Source of the DNA: Campylobacterales bacterium
GTDB lineage: Bacteria; Campylobacterota; Campylobacteria; Campylobacterales; SZUA-545
DNA: 6,568 nt
Assembly (NCBI GenBank): GCA_025800305.1
Contig: JAOXRY010000240.1
Coordinates: forward strand, 1-6,568
Direction of reading: 5' to 3'
Of this stretch, positions 5,357 through 6,568 are shown piece by piece (position 1 is the first letter of the stretch; every line of letters starts with the position of its first letter). The notes below the pieces were generated by a model. That model searched no databases, was not told where the DNA came from, and saw only the letters and a list, made by a program, of their open reading frames with translations. The translations under genes and the position numbers were made by a program.

Positions 5357-6439
5357 TTATCTCCACCAATAGGAAGTTTCTTTCTCTTTATTTACTGGAA
5401 TTGGCTCTCCCATTTTAGGAAATGTAATTGCTACATCTTTTTTGTTTGCCTCTTCTAAAGATCTCTCAAAAGGATCCATCCAGCTATGAAGTGAGAGATC
5501 AAAAGTCCCATTGTGTATAGGAAAATATCTTTTACCTTTTAGATCTATATGGGCTTGTACACTCTCCTCTGGTAACATATGGATTTGGCTCCATCTTTTA
5601 TTATAAGCTCCAGTTTCAACAAATGTCATATCAAAAGGACCATATCGATCTCCAATTTGTTTGAAACCAGTAAAGTATCCACTGTCTCCACTGAAAAATA
5701 GATTGACTTTAGAAGTTTTAATAACGTAAGAACACCAAAGTGTAGAGTCTCCATCTGTAATCCATCTTCCTGAAAAGTGTTGTGTTGGTGTTGCTACAAT
5801 TTCAATATCACCATTTTTTGAGCTTTCCCACCAATCAAGTTCAATGATTTTCTCTTTCTCTACACCGTACTGTAAAAGGTGTTTTGAAACTTTTAGTGGA
5901 ACATAAAAAGTCTCTACTTTATCTTTTAATTTTTTTATGGCTTCTTCATCTAGATGATCATAGTGATCATGAGATATAAGAACAGCTTTGATGTTTGGCA
6001 AGTCTTCAATAGATATTGGTGGCTGATGAAATCTCTTTGGCCCCATGAAACTAAATGGTGAAGCTCTTTCACTAAAGACTGGATCTGTAAGTAAAAATTT
6101 GTTTTCCAACTTAAAAAGTAAAGTAGAGTGACCAAGTCTTATTACACTATTGTCCTCTAGCTCCTCTAATATTTTAGGAGTTACAGTCACTACAGGAATC
6201 TCCTCTTTTTTTGCTTGAGTAGGCTGTTGTTTATTAAACATAAAGTCCCATAAAATACCAGGAACTTGACTTATGTTGGCTTTATAAGCACTCTCTTCAT
6301 TAAAAAATTTCCCATCTTTAAAGTGATTTGATTTTGTAATTTCTACCTCTGGCTTTTTCCCATGACAACCGCTCATAATACCTCCTAAAAATATTAAACT
6401 AACTAAAAATTTGTACCTATTCAATTGGATAACTTTCAA
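5357..6439 (-). CDS. Metallo-beta-lactamase-fold lipoprotein, NAPE-PLD/UlaG-like hydrolase
   Basis: A 360-residue metal-dependent hydrolase of the branch that includes NAPE-PLD-type phospholipase D and UlaG/RomA proteins. Seen here: a signal peptide with basic start (N7-R-Y-K10), hydrophobic core and lipobox IMSGC (Cys25), so it is probably membrane-anchored outside the cytoplasm; RLGHSTLLF (101-109); FLLTDPVFSERASP (115-128); the metal motif SHDHYDHLD (156-164; H157, H159, D161, H162); THE later ligands H221 in HFSGRW, D252 in SGDSG and H309 in FPIHNGTFDL. All expected zinc ligands are present, so it should be active. The HFSGRW and SHDHYDHLD segments resemble NAPE-PLD, which suggests a phosphodiester or phospholipid substrate, but the substrate cannot be read directly. 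The start is TTG with no nearby Shine-Dalgarno; it is chosen because it gives a complete signal peptide. An ATG at codon 22 with strong AGGAGG is a competing start. Probably co-transcribed with the regulator fragment 24 bases upstream. Confidence 0.85.
   Translation of the reverse strand: MKVIQLNRYKFLVSLIFLGGIMSGCHGKKPEVEITKSNHFKDGKFFNEESAYKANISQVPGILWDFMFNKQQPTQAKKEEIPVVTVTPKILEELEDNSVIRLGHSTLLFKLENKFLLTDPVFSERASPFSFMGPKRFHQPPISIEDLPNIKAVLISHDHYDHLDEEAIKKLKDKVETFYVPLKVSKHLLQYGVEKEKIIELDWWESSKNGDIEIVATPTQHFSGRWITDGDSTLWCSYVIKTSKVNLFFSGDSGYFTGFKQIGDRYGPFDMTFVETGAYNKRWSQIHMLPEESVQAHIDLKGKRYFPIHNGTFDLSLHSWMDPFERSLEEANKKDVAITFPKMGEPIPVNKEKETSYWWR
6381..6386 (-). promoter_or_regulatory. Strong internal Shine-Dalgarno site in the metallo-hydrolase gene
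   Basis: On the - strand the sequence reads AGGAGGTATTATG, a full AGGAGG four bases before the in-frame ATG of Met22 (6374-6376). It is the strongest ribosome binding site match in the window, while the upstream TTG start has none. Use of this ATG would give a 339-residue protein starting just before the lipobox cysteine and lacking a signal peptide. The same bases encode Leu-Gly-Gly-Ile of the signal peptide, so they may also be coincidental. Confidence 0.4.
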
Positions 6440-6463
6440 AATAACTATTAAAAAAAGCCTTAG

Positions 6464-6568
6464 TTATAAAACTAAAAACTTTTTTACCTCTTCTAATATC
6501 TCTTTGTTTATTTTTGCAATGAGAAACTTTCCATTTTTCTCTGTTGTAATTAGATCTGCATTGGTTAG
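6464..6568 (-). CDS. C-terminal end of a winged-helix regulator, probably ArsR family (partial)
   Basis: The last 34 codons of a gene that runs off the right edge of the window, ending in TAA at 6464-6466. The visible peptide begins LTNADLITTEKNGKFLIAKI and continues with an acidic/lysine-rich helix to VKKFLVL. The pattern leucine-x-x-AxL(I/V)-x3-EKNGK-x-x-IAKI is the beta-wing that follows the recognition helix in ArsR-type repressors (usual form: L-x-x-AGLV-x-x-RREGR-x-x-Y-x-L), with a closing helix. The helix-turn-helix itself is outside the window, so other winged-helix families are possible. It lies 24 bases upstream of the metallo-hydrolase, in the same reading frame and orientation, so it may head the operon and control it. 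Confidence 0.6.
   Translation of the reverse strand, partial: LTNADLITTEKNGKFLIAKINKEILEEVKKFLVL

Noticed and set aside
5950..6135. Open frame of 61 codons on the - strand.
   Set aside because: It is a shifted frame of the metallo-hydrolase gene, across its metal-binding motif; the real frame is unmistakable.
6441..6467. ATAACTA / TAGTTAT inverted repeat considered as a terminator between the regulator and the metallo-hydrolase.
   Set aside because: The 7-bp stem has only one G-C pair and a 13-base loop, so it is too weak for a terminator; its only possible interest is at the start site.

Overview
The window is AT-rich, densely packed bacterial chromosome. It holds six complete protein genes, one gene fragment at the right edge, and almost no spare DNA. 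Shine-Dalgarno sites of the AAGGAA type, a ChaN-like lipoprotein, a tandem Lcl-domain (DUF1566) lipoprotein and a DUF389 membrane protein together suggest a Campylobacterota (epsilonproteobacterial) organism of the Arcobacter/Sulfurimonas kind. That placement is an inference from gene content and style; I could not run a database comparison.

Left part (1-1430): a WbuC-type cupin on the + strand converges on a ChaN-like haem-binding lipoprotein on the - strand, with one base between their stop codons. A 9-bp hairpin lies inside the last codons of the cupin gene and may end its transcript. Middle (1431-2856): a 118-bp divergent intergenic region carries a near-consensus Fur box (16 of 19 bases) directly upstream of the ChaN-like gene, so that gene is probably repressed when iron is plentiful. 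On the other side is a lipoprotein with two Lcl C-terminal (DUF1566) domains. A compact bidirectional hairpin terminator (2832-2856) overlaps the stop codons of both converging genes.

Right part (2855-6568): a four-gene block on the - strand, in transcription order: the end of a winged-helix (probably ArsR-type) regulator; a metallo-beta-lactamase-fold lipoprotein of the NAPE-PLD/UlaG type; a 637-residue protein joining a degenerate diacylglycerol-kinase-like region to a DUF389 multi-pass membrane domain; and a cysteine-rich DUF4395 membrane protein whose ribosome binding site overlaps the previous stop codon. The first three junctions are 24, 48 and 9 bp, so this is probably one operon. A phospholipase-like enzyme next to a protein with lipid-kinase ancestry suggests a role in membrane lipids or envelope stress. 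This is a hypothesis; no substrate can be read from the sequence.

The points most worth checking are the pseudokinase-DUF389 fusion, the possible second start of the metallo-hydrolase (a strong AGGAGG site before an internal ATG that would skip the signal peptide), the Fur site, and an inverted repeat that could hide the ribosome binding site of the Lcl-domain lipoprotein. No tRNA, rRNA, CRISPR array, insertion sequence or attachment site was seen.
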